A DNA stretch of 64,000 bases from NCBI RefSeq assembly GCF_029433335.1, contig NZ_JAQTHX010000001.1, forward strand, positions 682,001 through 746,000, read 5' to 3'. The stretch comes from Bifidobacterium sp. ESL0745. Lineage in GTDB: Bacteria > Actinomycetota > Actinomycetes > Actinomycetales > Bifidobacteriaceae. Each line of letters begins with the position of its first letter. The stretch's first letter is position 1. The position numbers were made by a program, and so were the translations under genes. The notes beneath the pieces are model-generated. The model made no database searches. It was not told the DNA's origin and saw only the letters and a program-made list of their open reading frames with translations. This document shows positions 8,886-18,604 of the stretch, one piece after another.

Positions 8886-10457
8886 ATGAGTGAGGAAGCA
8901 ATATCACAAGAAAACGCCGACAAACAAAGCGTGCCGACGCAGAAACAGACGGAATCGAAACTTCGTCCGACCGGCGAACATACGACAAGCCATACCATGG
9001 AGCTCAACGGTGAAACGTTGCATTATCAGGCGACCGTGGGCACCATCACCATCGACACCAAGGACGTGAAGCCGGCCGCCAGCGATTTCTACGCGGCCTT
9101 CGAGCTGACCGATGAAGCCGGCAAAACCGACACCACACGTCCGCTCACCTTTATTTTCAACGGTGGCCCTGGTTCCTCGTCGACGTTCCTGATGATGGGC
9201 TCGCTTGGTCCCAGGCGAATCGATATTCCTGACGCAGCTCCGGTTCCTGCGGCTCCGTATGGTCTTAAAGACAACCCCTACACGGTGTTGCCGTACTCTG
9301 ACATCGTCTTCATCGATGCCCCCGGGGCCGGGTTCTCGCAGATCGCCGAAAAAGCAAAGAAAGAGCTGTATTCGGTGGATGGCGATGTCAAAGGCTTCAG
9401 CGCGTTCATCCGCGCCTATCTGACGCGCTTCCATCGCTGGAATTCGCCGAAATATGTGCTGGGCGAATCCTATGGGACCACGCGCGGTGCGGCGTTGTCA
9501 TATTGTCTCCAGCAGGATGGGGTGGCGCTCAACGGTCTGGTTCTGATTTCCAACATTCTTGATTATGCATTTACTTTCGATACGTCCGACCAGTTCTACG
9601 TCGGCTATTTCCCGACCTTTGCCACTGTGGCGCACTACCATGGCAAGGCTGGTCAGGACGTCGACATTCAAACGCATCTGAACGCGGCACGAGACTTCGC
9701 CAATGGGCCTTTGCGTGCGGCCTTGGCACAAGGCGATGCCATTGATGAGGCCACTAAGCGCGATGTCGCCAAGCGATATGCCGAACTTACCGGGCTTAGC
9801 GAACAATACGTCTATGATTCCGATCTTCGTGTGCTCGACATGCGTTTCCGCAAGGAACTACTGCGTCACAACAGCGGCGAGGACACCGGAATGATCGTCG
9901 GTCGCTACGACGGGCGTTCCAAGGGCTACGACCTCGACCGTACCGCACAGGAGGAGACATTCGTCGTTGACGACAGCTTCCTTGATCCCGCCTATTCCAG
10001 CGTCGCCAACGCCTATCTGCGTGACGAGCTTGGCTGGGACGGCACCGAGGAACGGCGGGGCTTTGCCGATTTCGATTGGAATTCCATGGAGCCGGGCAAA
10101 GGCTGGACGTGGTGGCATACGCTGCCGGAAGGTGCCAAGACCTCGTGGGGTGCGCATATCCCGTTCCCGACGGTCACACCCGATCTCGCGGCGGCAATCG
10201 CCCACGAACCGACGCTGAAGGTCATGATCGGCAACGGCATCTACGACCTGTGCACGCCGTTCAATCAGACCGAATACGACATCGACCACATGGCGTTGCC
10301 CAAGCCGTTGCGCGGCAACGTGGCATTCACCTACTATCCGGCCGGTCATATGCTCTATACCGCACCGGAAAGCATCAAGAAGTTCTCCGGTGATCTGTCG
10401 CGCTTCTATGCTGCGGATGTGAACGGGCTTGCCGATATCAACGAACGCAAGATCTGA
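8886..10457 (+). CDS. Peptidase S10 (serine carboxypeptidase-like) protein
   Basis: This 523-residue alpha/beta-hydrolase belongs to the S10 serine carboxypeptidase family. The FNGGPGSSSTFLMMG oxyanion segment, GESYGT with nucleophile Ser195, the catalytic Asp region GNGIYDLCTP, and the His region PAGHMLY are all present. S10 enzymes remove C-terminal amino acids at acidic pH and are usually secreted. This one has no signal peptide or transmembrane segment, so it should be cytoplasmic; it may process imported peptides or act as an esterase. AAGGAG stands 9 nt before the ATG. It is apparently monocistronic, following tRNA-Ala. Confidence 0.9.
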   Translation: MSEEAISQENADKQSVPTQKQTESKLRPTGEHTTSHTMELNGETLHYQATVGTITIDTKDVKPAASDFYAAFELTDEAGKTDTTRPLTFIFNGGPGSSSTFLMMGSLGPRRIDIPDAAPVPAAPYGLKDNPYTVLPYSDIVFIDAPGAGFSQIAEKAKKELYSVDGDVKGFSAFIRAYLTRFHRWNSPKYVLGESYGTTRGAALSYCLQQDGVALNGLVLISNILDYAFTFDTSDQFYVGYFPTFATVAHYHGKAGQDVDIQTHLNAARDFANGPLRAALAQGDAIDEATKRDVAKRYAELTGLSEQYVYDSDLRVLDMRFRKELLRHNSGEDTGMIVGRYDGRSKGYDLDRTAQEETFVVDDSFLDPAYSSVANAYLRDELGWDGTEERRGFADFDWNSMEPGKGWTWWHTLPEGAKTSWGAHIPFPTVTPDLAAAIAHEPTLKVMIGNGIYDLCTPFNQTEYDIDHMALPKPLRGNVAFTYYPAGHMLYTAPESIKKFSGDLSRFYAADVNGLADINERKI

Positions 10458-10563
10458 AGCATCCGGCTTTTGAGGCTGAATATCAAGACTCTGGCGTAAT
10501 GCAGACACAGGTTCAGAACAAGAAAAGACACCGAATCTTGGCAAACACGGGGGAGACGCGCAC

Positions 10564-11793
10564 ATGACCGATTGGTGGCAGGTCGTCCTGCTGTACGGGC
10601 CTGCCGTATTGTTCGGCCTGTTGCTCGTCTTCTCCGTGGTCCAGGAGCCACGTCGCTTCCGTAACGCGATATGGCTCGCTCTGTTCGTGCTGAGCCTTTC
10701 CAGTGCGCTGATGCTTGATTTCTGGTGGGACTGGGCGTTCATCCCGATCGTGCTGGTGGCTGTTTTCACGCCGGTCATCGTTGTCGGATTCCTTGTGATC
10801 AACACCTTCATTGTCGTGCGCCATGAAGGTTTTTCACTTTCCACGATTCTGCCGGCATTGTTCGCCTTGGTGATGATGGCGTGCATCCTCATATACCCGT
10901 TGACGTTCTATTTCAATGCTTCGCAATGGGGGAAAAGCATTGGCCTGTTGATCGCACTGGAAGGCCTCTGGTTCTTCTTCACGTTCGCCGCATTGTTGCT
11001 GTATTCCACCATTTATCGGATACTTCCACGACGGCGGCAATACGATTACATCATCATTCTTGGAGCTGGCTTGCGTGGAACCAAGCCGACCCCGCTACTA
11101 CGCGGAAGAATCGACAAGGCGGTTGATCTATGGCTGCGGCAGGAGCGGAAAGGGCTTTTTGTGGTTTCTGGCGGGCAGGGAGCCGACGAGGAAATCAGCG
11201 AGGCCGAGGCCATGAAACGGTACCTGGTCGAAGAGCGGGGAGTGCCGGCAGAAAAAATCATCAAAGAGGACCAATCCACCACCACCTTCGAGAACCTGCG
11301 CAATTCCAAGGTGATTATGGATAGCCGCAGTGGCATAGGTCCTTCGTCAGATTACCAATCGTTATCTGCAAATACCCGTCGGATTTCAAGATTGGATATT
11401 GGTAATGACGTCTCGGATATCGGTGACAGTGCCCAATCGTCTTCGGTGTCTGCAATCCCAGGATTTCAACCTGGTCGTGTCGCTATTCAATCATCGACGT
11501 CACTGCCACCCACAGAACACAAACCGGGTCGTGTCAAACGGATGAAAAATCGGATGTCCTGTCCCTACCGCGTCGCCGTGGTCACCAGTGACTACCACGT
11601 GTTTCGTGCCAGCGAATACGCTCGCGACCTTGGCCTCAAATCGGACGGTGTAGGCAGTCACACCAAAGGCTACTATTGGCCGACCGCATTCATTCGTGAG
11701 TTCATCGCCATCAGCAAGGCACATTTCTGGCCATATGTGGCCATCTTTGCTTTGTGGGTCATCGGGATGGCGGTAATCTCCTTCGGCAGATGA
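10564..11793 (+). CDS. YdcF/ElyC-family (DUF218) membrane protein with internal insert
   Basis: The 409-residue protein starts with about five hydrophobic helices (residues 5-150), followed by a DUF218 domain: YDYIIILGAGLRG, LFVVSGGQGADEEISEAEAM, DQSTTTFENLRNSK and VAVVTSDYHVFRASEYARDLGL, and a final C-terminal helix. Members of this family (SanA, ElyC, YdcF) are linked to cell-envelope integrity; their chemistry is not settled. Unusually, about 80 low-complexity Ser-rich residues (about 256-336) split the domain between the ENLRNSK helix and the VAVVTSDYH strand. GGGGGAGA precedes the ATG. Confidence 0.87.
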   Translation: MTDWWQVVLLYGPAVLFGLLLVFSVVQEPRRFRNAIWLALFVLSLSSALMLDFWWDWAFIPIVLVAVFTPVIVVGFLVINTFIVVRHEGFSLSTILPALFALVMMACILIYPLTFYFNASQWGKSIGLLIALEGLWFFFTFAALLLYSTIYRILPRRRQYDYIIILGAGLRGTKPTPLLRGRIDKAVDLWLRQERKGLFVVSGGQGADEEISEAEAMKRYLVEERGVPAEKIIKEDQSTTTFENLRNSKVIMDSRSGIGPSSDYQSLSANTRRISRLDIGNDVSDIGDSAQSSSVSAIPGFQPGRVAIQSSTSLPPTEHKPGRVKRMKNRMSCPYRVAVVTSDYHVFRASEYARDLGLKSDGVGSHTKGYYWPTAFIREFIAISKAHFWPYVAIFALWVIGMAVISFGR

Positions 11794-11914
11794 GTATTGT
11801 GCTGATAACGGCGTTCCTTTCATCTCAGGGGTGCGGCACAATGAAACCAGTGACACATTCCTTATGTAGGGTGTCGAGGTTACGGGGAACGACTCGGAAA
11901 CGGAGTGAACGAAT

Positions 11915-12754
11915 ATGATTGACGAGATTATCTTTGTACGGCATGGGCGCACTTCCTACAATCTGGTGCATCGGCTGCAAGGCCAGATCGATGTCCCGCT
12001 CGATATCGTGGGCCAATGGCAGGTCGACCAGACCGGCTTGGAACTGGCCAAGCGTTATTACTGGGCTAAGGTCAGCAGCATCGTCCGAACCCCCGATTTG
12101 CTCGCCCAACCCGGTGCACAAGCCGCCGAGCAAAGCGATATTGAGGAATATCGTAAGGCGCCTGCCTCCAAGCGGGTTATGAAGGTCTATTCCAGCGACC
12201 TGTTCCGTGCCGCCCAGACCGCGCACGCATTCGCCGATATCCTGGGTTTGCCAGTGACGCTCGACAAGCGCCTGCGTGAACGCAGCTTCGGCCAATGGGA
12301 GGGCATGACACGCCCGGAAATCAAGGATATGGACGAGGTGGCCTACCGTTCATGGCGCGCACATACCGGTGGGGAAGCCAAGTATGGGGTCGAGTCGCGC
12401 ACCGACGTCGGCAAGCGTGGTGCCGAAGCCGTTCTGGAACTGATGCAGGAGCATGCAGAAGACGAGACGCCGACCACTCTGATGCTGGTGAGCCACGGCT
12501 CCTATATCGCGGCCACTGTCGAGACGCTACTCGGCATGGATCCCGAAATCGACGAACTTGGCAATATCCCCAACGCTTTCTGGTCAACGTTGAAACCGCA
12601 TGCGAAAGCCGACGGCGGCTATACTTGGAAACTCGCGGAATTCAACTGTGGCCCGACAATCGCCTACGAAACGGACTGGTTGAACGGGCCTGCACAGCTT
12701 CGCAACCCTGATATGCCTGAAATGATGCCGCTGCCGGTAACCGAACAGGTGTGA
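11915..12754 (+). CDS. Histidine phosphatase superfamily protein
   Basis: The 279-residue protein begins with the phosphoglycerate-mutase-like catalytic motif FVRHGRTSYN, with His10 as the phospho-acceptor. SDLFRAAQTAHA, a RERSFGQWEG acid segment and SHGSYI carrying the second catalytic His follow. This is the set found in cobalamin-type and general-purpose bacterial phosphatases of the branch. The Ser-His-Gly motif and the Glu in the FGQWEG loop argue for phosphatase rather than mutase activity. The substrate is unknown. A CGGAG element lies upstream of the ATG. Confidence 0.9.
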   Translation: MIDEIIFVRHGRTSYNLVHRLQGQIDVPLDIVGQWQVDQTGLELAKRYYWAKVSSIVRTPDLLAQPGAQAAEQSDIEEYRKAPASKRVMKVYSSDLFRAAQTAHAFADILGLPVTLDKRLRERSFGQWEGMTRPEIKDMDEVAYRSWRAHTGGEAKYGVESRTDVGKRGAEAVLELMQEHAEDETPTTLMLVSHGSYIAATVETLLGMDPEIDELGNIPNAFWSTLKPHAKADGGYTWKLAEFNCGPTIAYETDWLNGPAQLRNPDMPEMMPLPVTEQV

Positions 12755-13093
12755 TGAGAGATTCCTATTGGTTTCTTGAGAAGCTCTTCTTGCGTATTGG
12801 CAGCATGTAGTGACGGCGTCGATCGTGTTTTGCGATTCGGTAACGTCGTGACGATGATGAAAGTCCATTAATTGGACGAAAAGAGCTGATGATTCCATAC
12901 GCGGGTTGCGAATTGGTCAGGAAAAGTTCCGACTGAGGGTTATTCTTGAACTTTGGTTTAACAGCAGGAATCCGGAATGTTGTTGCGTTTTTTTACACTC
13001 GGCAAACGTTCCGGTGGCCAGGATGTATGGTTTTGGAGCCGGCATCTCCTGCAAAAACCGTACAGCGAATGATGCGAAAGGCGGGTGGCAGAC
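12755..13093. other. Intergenic region before corA
   Basis: This 339-bp stretch contains no convincing gene. A small palindrome, GTCCA-TTAAT-TGGAC at 12863-12877, could be an operator. A T7 run at 12988-12994 has no clear hairpin before it. No known magnesium riboswitch could be recognised. Confidence 0.4.
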
Positions 13094-14062
13094 ATGTTGA
13101 GGATGTTCAATACGATCAACGGACAGGTCGAACAGATAAACAAGCTGGAAAACGGCTCTTGGATCTGTCTGTCGAACCCCACCGACGTCGAGCTTGCGAC
13201 CGTCTCCTCCCAGACCGGCGTCGATCTGGCCGATCTGCGTGCACCATTGGATGACGAGGAACGTTCACGAGTCGATTCCGAAGACGATTACACGATGATC
13301 ATCGTCGATATCCCCACCGTCGAGCAGCGCGACGGGCGCGACCACTATGAGACCATCCCTTTGGCCATTATCGTCGCTTCGCATACGATCATCACCGTCT
13401 GTATGCAGGACACGCCGGTGCTCCACCCCTTCATGGAAGGTACCATTCGGGGTTTCAATACGTACATGAAGACACGTTTTGTATTGCAAATACTGTATCG
13501 GAATGCAACGATGTACCTGCGTTACCTGCGCATCATCGACCGCAGCTCCGATAACCTTGAACTGAAGCTCCAGCACTCGATGCAGAACCGCGAAATCCTG
13601 CAGCTGCTTGAACTTTCGAAGACCTTGGTCTATTTCACGACCAGCCTCAAATCCAACGAAATCGTCATGGAAAAGCTTCGCGTGACCGAAAAACTCAATT
13701 CGTTGACCCACATCAAGCAGTATCCAGAGGACGAGGATTTGCTCGACGATGTCATTACCGAGAACAAGCAGGCCATCGAGATGGCGAACATATACAGCGG
13801 CGTTCTTGCGAACATGACGGATGCCTCTGCCTCGATCGTCTCCAACAACTTGAACAACGTGATGAGGATCTTCACGATCATCTCCATCGTCCTGTCGATT
13901 CCGACGTTGATCTTCTCGATGTACGGCATGAACTTCCAGGACGGCATGTTCGGCATGCCGTTCACCAACTCGCGCTGGGGCTTCATCATCGTCATCGCCA
14001 TTTCCATGGTCATCACTGGCCTTGTGGCATGGTGGCTGACCCGTTCCAAGCTTTTCAAGTAG
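13094..14062 (+). CDS. corA: CorA-family divalent cation transporter
   Basis: CorA proteins form pentameric channels for Mg2+ (some carry Co2+, Ni2+ or Zn2+). The protein ends with two transmembrane helices; the first closes with the family signature YGMNF and the second ends in a basic tail (WWLTRSKLFK). The long N-terminal alpha/beta domain and stalk helix are present and total length (322 residues) is normal. I chose the ATG at 13094 (MLRMFN) because AAAGG lies 12 nt upstream; a GTG at 13085 is too close to that site. The substrate-binding lipoprotein gene starts 8 nt after the stop. Confidence 0.93.
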   Translation: MLRMFNTINGQVEQINKLENGSWICLSNPTDVELATVSSQTGVDLADLRAPLDDEERSRVDSEDDYTMIIVDIPTVEQRDGRDHYETIPLAIIVASHTIITVCMQDTPVLHPFMEGTIRGFNTYMKTRFVLQILYRNATMYLRYLRIIDRSSDNLELKLQHSMQNREILQLLELSKTLVYFTTSLKSNEIVMEKLRVTEKLNSLTHIKQYPEDEDLLDDVITENKQAIEMANIYSGVLANMTDASASIVSNNLNNVMRIFTIISIVLSIPTLIFSMYGMNFQDGMFGMPFTNSRWGFIIVIAISMVITGLVAWWLTRSKLFK

Positions 14063-14070
14063 GCGCTCGG

Positions 14071-15006
14071 ATGCGATTTGTAAGATTGAAAGCGAATCCG
14101 GTTCCGGGCAAGCGCAACGTGTGTAGGCGTTTCAAGGCATTGCTTGCGCTGCTATGCGGTACCGGTGTGCTGTTCTCCGCGTCCGCGTGCGGGCCGGCCC
14201 AGACCCCGCCTTCGGCCAACGTCCCTGAGGGGCCTACCATCGCCATCGCCGTGTCGAGTGACGAGCCCGGTCTTGGTTTTGACCATGAAGGCAGATACTC
14301 CGGCTTCGACATCGAAGTCGCCCATTACGTGGCGCAGAAACTCGGCTACGCGCACAAGCAGATCGTCTACAAACCGGTGAATGCCGCTTCCGCTGTGGAC
14401 ACTTTGGAACAATCCAAAGCCGACATGTTCGTTTCGGTATTGCCAGCCGCTACGACCTCCAGCACAGGCCGGAAATTCGGTACTTCCAAACCCTATCTCA
14501 CCGATCCGTTGGGGCTTCTGGTTCCGACACGCCTGCAAGGCAAGTTCACCGATATATCGTCGTTGACGGATCAAAGCATCTGCACGGTCAAGGGGATGAC
14601 CGACGGCAGCGAACTCGCATCCGCGATTCCCGCCGTAAAGATTCAGGAACGTGATACCTATCCGCAATGCCTTACCGCACTGCTCTCAGGCGAAGCCAAC
14701 GTAGTGGCGGCTGATGTGGCCATCCTTCACGGGCTGGCTTCCAGCGTTGTCGAGCACGATGTCACTGTCTTGGGGGACGGGGATTCGGCATCGTCGGCAC
14801 CGCTGGTCAAAGCGGTCGCGCAGGTTTCCCAGGTTCGTCATGCCGTCATGATCCGCCCCTCCGATGGGGAACTGACCAAAAAGATCGACACCATTCTGGC
14901 CGATATAGTCAAGGACGGCACGTGGCAGAAGGCCGCCGAAACCATGCACAAGGACATCGGCTACAGCCCGGATGAATCCCTTAACGCCGAGATGAGGCGT
15001 CGCTGA
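14071..15006 (+). CDS. Amino-acid-type ABC transporter substrate-binding lipoprotein
   Basis: The 311-residue protein carries a lipoprotein signal peptide with a hydrophobic core and the lipobox SASAC, so it should be anchored to the outer face of the membrane. The mature part is a bacterial extracellular solute-binding family 3 protein: IAIAVSSDEPGLGF, YSGFDIEVAHYVAQKLGY, and KADMFVSVLPAATTSSTGRK, all typical of glutamate- or polar amino-acid-binding proteins. No permease or ATPase gene is adjacent. The frame extends 14 codons upstream into corA, but the signal peptide fixes the ATG at 14071. Confidence 0.88.
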   Translation: MRFVRLKANPVPGKRNVCRRFKALLALLCGTGVLFSASACGPAQTPPSANVPEGPTIAIAVSSDEPGLGFDHEGRYSGFDIEVAHYVAQKLGYAHKQIVYKPVNAASAVDTLEQSKADMFVSVLPAATTSSTGRKFGTSKPYLTDPLGLLVPTRLQGKFTDISSLTDQSICTVKGMTDGSELASAIPAVKIQERDTYPQCLTALLSGEANVVAADVAILHGLASSVVEHDVTVLGDGDSASSAPLVKAVAQVSQVRHAVMIRPSDGELTKKIDTILADIVKDGTWQKAAETMHKDIGYSPDESLNAEMRRR

Positions 15007-15193
15007 GTTGTGCTTGTTGTGGCTTCGATCCGGCATGCGATGAAAATCAGCTTTTGAGAGCCATTATCCTGATTTTGCTCGCATCGTCATCATGTATGCA
15101 GACGAAATCACAGTCTGGTACCGGATTTGCCCCTTTTGCAAAGGGTCATGACCATTTTGCGGAAACATGGCACCCTGTGTCCAGTTGAGCCGC

Positions 15194-15207
15194 GATAATC
15201 CTGTTTA
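15194..15207 (+). promoter_or_regulatory. -10 element placed for a leaderless leuS transcript
   Basis: GATAAT at 15194-15199 lies 7 bp before the leuS ATG, and no Shine-Dalgarno sequence exists in front of that ATG. The spacing predicts transcription starting at or next to the A of the start codon. No good -35 hexamer is visible. Confidence 0.45.
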
Positions 15208-18185
15208 TGAGTGACAACGAGCAGGGCGCGGATTCGAGCGCCAATATTTCTAGTGAACCGGCTTATCGTTACAACGCCAAAATGGCGCAGGGTATCGAGG
15301 AAAAATGGCAGAAAACGTGGGATGAGAAGGGCACCTTCTGGGCCGCGAACGTCAAAGGTGATTTGACCGATGGCAAGGGACGCCACGCCGACGGACGCAC
15401 CCCGTATTTTGCGATGGACATGTTCCCGTATCCTTCCGGCAAGGGCCTGCATGTCGGCCATCCGCTGGGCTATCTGGCCACCGACGTCGTGAGCCGCTAT
15501 CACCGCATGAAGGGCGAGAATGTGCTGCACGCCATGGGCTACGACGCCTTCGGCCTTCCCGCCGAGCAGTACGCCGTGCAGACCGGTCAGCACCCGCGCG
15601 TGACCACCGAGGCCAACATCGCCAACATGCGCCGCCAGCTGCACCGCATGGGCCTGAGCTTCGACAACCGCCGTACCTTCGCCACCATCGACCCTGGCTA
15701 CATGCGCTGGACGCAGTGGATCTTCTCGCGCATCTACGACGCCTGGTACGACCCTGATTTCGTCCGTCCCGACAGCGGCAAAGGCTCCGCACGTCATATC
15801 GACACGTTGATCGACCAGTTCAAGTCCGGCAAGCGTGCCATTCCCGGTTTCGAGGACTCCGGCAAGAAATGGGACGAATTGACCGAAGCCGAGCAGGCCG
15901 ACGTGCTGAACGATTTCCGTCTGGCCTACATCTCCAAGTCGCCGGTCAACTGGTGCCCGGGCCTCGGCACGGTGCTCGCCAACGAGGAGGTCACCGCCGA
16001 GGGCAAGTCCGAACGCGGCAACTTCCCGGTCTTCCAGCGTGAGCTGCGCCAGTGGTCCATGCGTATCACCGCTTACGGCCATCGCCTGATCGAAGATCTT
16101 GACATCATCGACTGGCCTCAGAAGGTCAAGCTGATGCAACGCAATTGGATCGGCGAATCCCACGGCGCTTCCGTGCACTTCAAGGTCGCCACCCCCAACG
16201 GCGAGCGGGATATGGAGGTCTATACGACCCGTCCCGACACGCTGTTCGGCACCACCTTCGCCGTGGTCTCGCCCGAGCACGACCTTTTGGCTGACGCCCC
16301 GGCTCAATGGCCTGAAGACACGCCGGAAAGCTGGAAGGGCGGCTATGCCACACCGGCCGAAGGCATCAAGGCCTATCGTCTCGCGGCCGAATCCAAGACC
16401 GCACAGGACCGCGTCGACGAGGGTGGCGAGAAGACCGGCCTCTTTACCGGTCTCTATGCCACCAACCCCATCACCGGAGACAAGCTGCCGCTTTTCACCG
16501 CAGACTACGTGTTGATGGACTATGGCACCGGTGCCATCATGGCGGTGCCTGGCGGCGACCAGCGCGATTACGATTTCGCCAAGAAGTTCGACCTGCCGGT
16601 CATCTACACCGTCAAGCCTTTGCCCGATTCCGGCGAGGACCTGAGCGATTACGAGGGCAAGGCTCCATTCGTCTCGCACGACGGCATCGTCATCAATTCC
16701 TCCACCGAGCACACGCAAGCCAAGGGCGACATGCTGGATCTGAATGGCCTGCGCGTCAACGACGCCATCGAGAAGGTCACCACGTGGCTCGAATCCGCGG
16801 GCGCAGGCGAAGGCACCGTCAGCTACCGCCTGCGCGACTGGCTCTTCTCCCGCCAGCGCTACTGGGGCGAGCCCTTCCCGATCGTCTACGGCGAAGACGG
16901 CGTGCCGCACCTCTTACCGGACTCCATGCTGCCGATCAACCTGCCCGACGTGCCGGACTACAGTCCGAAGACCTTCGACCCCGAGGACGCCGAGAGCAAC
17001 CCCGAGGCACCGCTGAGTCGCAACCCCGATTGGGTCAAGGTCACGCTCGATTTGGGCGACGGCCCCAAGACCTATTACCGCGACACCAACACCATGCCCA
17101 ACTGGGCCGGTTCCTGCTGGTATTACATGCGCTACCTTGACCCGAACGACACCGAGCACATGGTCGATTCGGACGAATACGAATACTGGATGGGCCCGAA
17201 CCACAACAAGGAATCGGGCAAGACCGGTGGCGTCGACCTTTACGTCGGCGGTGTCGAGCACGCGGTGCTGCACCTGCTCTACTCGCGTTTCTGGCACAAG
17301 ATCCTCTTCGATCTGGGCTACGTCGACACGCCGGAACCCTTCTACAAGCTCTTCAACCAAGGCATGATTCAGGCGTACGCCTACACCGACGACCGCGGCC
17401 AATACGTGCCGGCGGCCGAAGTGGAGGAAGGGCCAGCCGACAAATCCGGCGAACCGACCTTCACCTGGCATGGCCAGCACGCCAACCGCGAGTTCGGCAA
17501 GATGGGCAAGAGCCTCAAGAACATCATCACGCCCGACGACATGTACGCGCGCTACGGCGCCGACACGTTCCGCCTCTACGAGATGAGCATGGGCCCGCTC
17601 GACGAGTCCCGTCCGTGGAACGACCGCAACGTCGTGGGTGGCATGCGCTTCCTGCAGCGCCTCTGGCGCAACGTCGTCGACGAGAACACCGGCGATGTCA
17701 CCGTTTCCGATGACGCTCCTGAGGCCAAGACGTTGAAGCTCCTGAATAACACCATTGCCGCGGTCACCGAGGAGATGGAGCACATGCGTCCCAACACCTC
17801 CATCGCCAAGCTGATTGTGCTGAACAACCACCTAACAGGACTCAAGGCAGTGCCACGTGCCGCCGTGGAGCCGCTGATCCTCATGCTTTCGCCGATCGCC
17901 CCGCATATCTGCGAGGAACTCTGGTCGAAGCTCGGCCACGCCGATTCCTTGGCGCATGAGCCGTGGCCGAAGGCCGATGAGCGATATGTAGGCGAGGAAT
18001 CCGTCACTGCCGTGGTGCAGATCAAGGGCAAGGTCCGCGCCAAGCTCGAGGTCAGCCCCTCGATCGACCCCGACGAGCTCAAAGACATGGCGCTGAAGGC
18101 CGTTGCCGACCGCCTGGGCGGCAAGGAGCCACGCAAGGTCATCGTCAAGGCTCCGAAGATCGTCTCGATCGTGCCGGCGGAGTAG
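15207..18185 (+). CDS. leuS: Leucyl-tRNA synthetase
   Basis: This 992-residue class I aminoacyl-tRNA synthetase joins leucine to tRNA-Leu. The HIGH-type motif appears as HVGH about residue 82 in PYPSGKGLHVGHPLGY, the KMSKS-type motif as KMGKS near residue 766, and the CP1 editing domain with TTRPDTLFGTTF and the GTGAIMAVPGGDQRDYDF segment lies between. The anticodon-binding and C-terminal domains complete a full-length actinobacterial enzyme. No Shine-Dalgarno precedes the ATG, consistent with leaderless translation. It is followed by a terminator, so it is monocistronic. No T-box leader is seen. Confidence 0.98.
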   Translation: MSDNEQGADSSANISSEPAYRYNAKMAQGIEEKWQKTWDEKGTFWAANVKGDLTDGKGRHADGRTPYFAMDMFPYPSGKGLHVGHPLGYLATDVVSRYHRMKGENVLHAMGYDAFGLPAEQYAVQTGQHPRVTTEANIANMRRQLHRMGLSFDNRRTFATIDPGYMRWTQWIFSRIYDAWYDPDFVRPDSGKGSARHIDTLIDQFKSGKRAIPGFEDSGKKWDELTEAEQADVLNDFRLAYISKSPVNWCPGLGTVLANEEVTAEGKSERGNFPVFQRELRQWSMRITAYGHRLIEDLDIIDWPQKVKLMQRNWIGESHGASVHFKVATPNGERDMEVYTTRPDTLFGTTFAVVSPEHDLLADAPAQWPEDTPESWKGGYATPAEGIKAYRLAAESKTAQDRVDEGGEKTGLFTGLYATNPITGDKLPLFTADYVLMDYGTGAIMAVPGGDQRDYDFAKKFDLPVIYTVKPLPDSGEDLSDYEGKAPFVSHDGIVINSSTEHTQAKGDMLDLNGLRVNDAIEKVTTWLESAGAGEGTVSYRLRDWLFSRQRYWGEPFPIVYGEDGVPHLLPDSMLPINLPDVPDYSPKTFDPEDAESNPEAPLSRNPDWVKVTLDLGDGPKTYYRDTNTMPNWAGSCWYYMRYLDPNDTEHMVDSDEYEYWMGPNHNKESGKTGGVDLYVGGVEHAVLHLLYSRFWHKILFDLGYVDTPEPFYKLFNQGMIQAYAYTDDRGQYVPAAEVEEGPADKSGEPTFTWHGQHANREFGKMGKSLKNIITPDDMYARYGADTFRLYEMSMGPLDESRPWNDRNVVGGMRFLQRLWRNVVDENTGDVTVSDDAPEAKTLKLLNNTIAAVTEEMEHMRPNTSIAKLIVLNNHLTGLKAVPRAAVEPLILMLSPIAPHICEELWSKLGHADSLAHEPWPKADERYVGEESVTAVVQIKGKVRAKLEVSPSIDPDELKDMALKAVADRLGGKEPRKVIVKAPKIVSIVPAE

Positions 18186-18254
18186 AGAAAAGCCAAATAT
18201 TCGTCAGCGATAATTTGGAATAAATCGAATGACCGCTTGATCGACTGAACGAAC

Positions 18255-18295
18255 AAAGGGCATCGGGTCGGATCCCGGTGTCCTTTTCGTTTATT
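18255..18295 (+). terminator. Terminator of leuS
   Basis: A 13-bp stem with wobble pairs (18255-18267 with 18274-18286) is followed by TTTTCGTTTATTTTG. The rest of the 18186-18604 gap contains no recognisable gene; it must hold the com promoter. Confidence 0.85.
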
Positions 18296-18604
18296 TTGTT
18301 TTCTTTTTAGGAATAGACTTCATTCTTATGCGAAGCAGGAAGTCGGAATATTAAGCAATCTCGGATTGATTATCGGCTGGTTTTTTTGACCGAATGCTTG
18401 CCTTTGTACGTATTGGCTTTGATCTACGCGATGTGGATGAATGTGGACGACCCGGCGCTTGAGGCTGCGACACGCCTCAAATGTGGATAACTCCTATCGT
18501 TCGACCACAGTGGTCGTTTTGGCTGGATTTTCACATTCGGTTCGGCCATGCTTGAAGGTATGGGTATTCATTTCGGGAACAGGGAGCATGACGAGGGCCG
18601 GCAT

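Noticed and set aside
15108..16910. A 600-residue minus-strand frame opposite leuS
   Set aside because: It lies inside leuS, which has full class I synthetase motifs. The long open frame results from high-GC codon bias.
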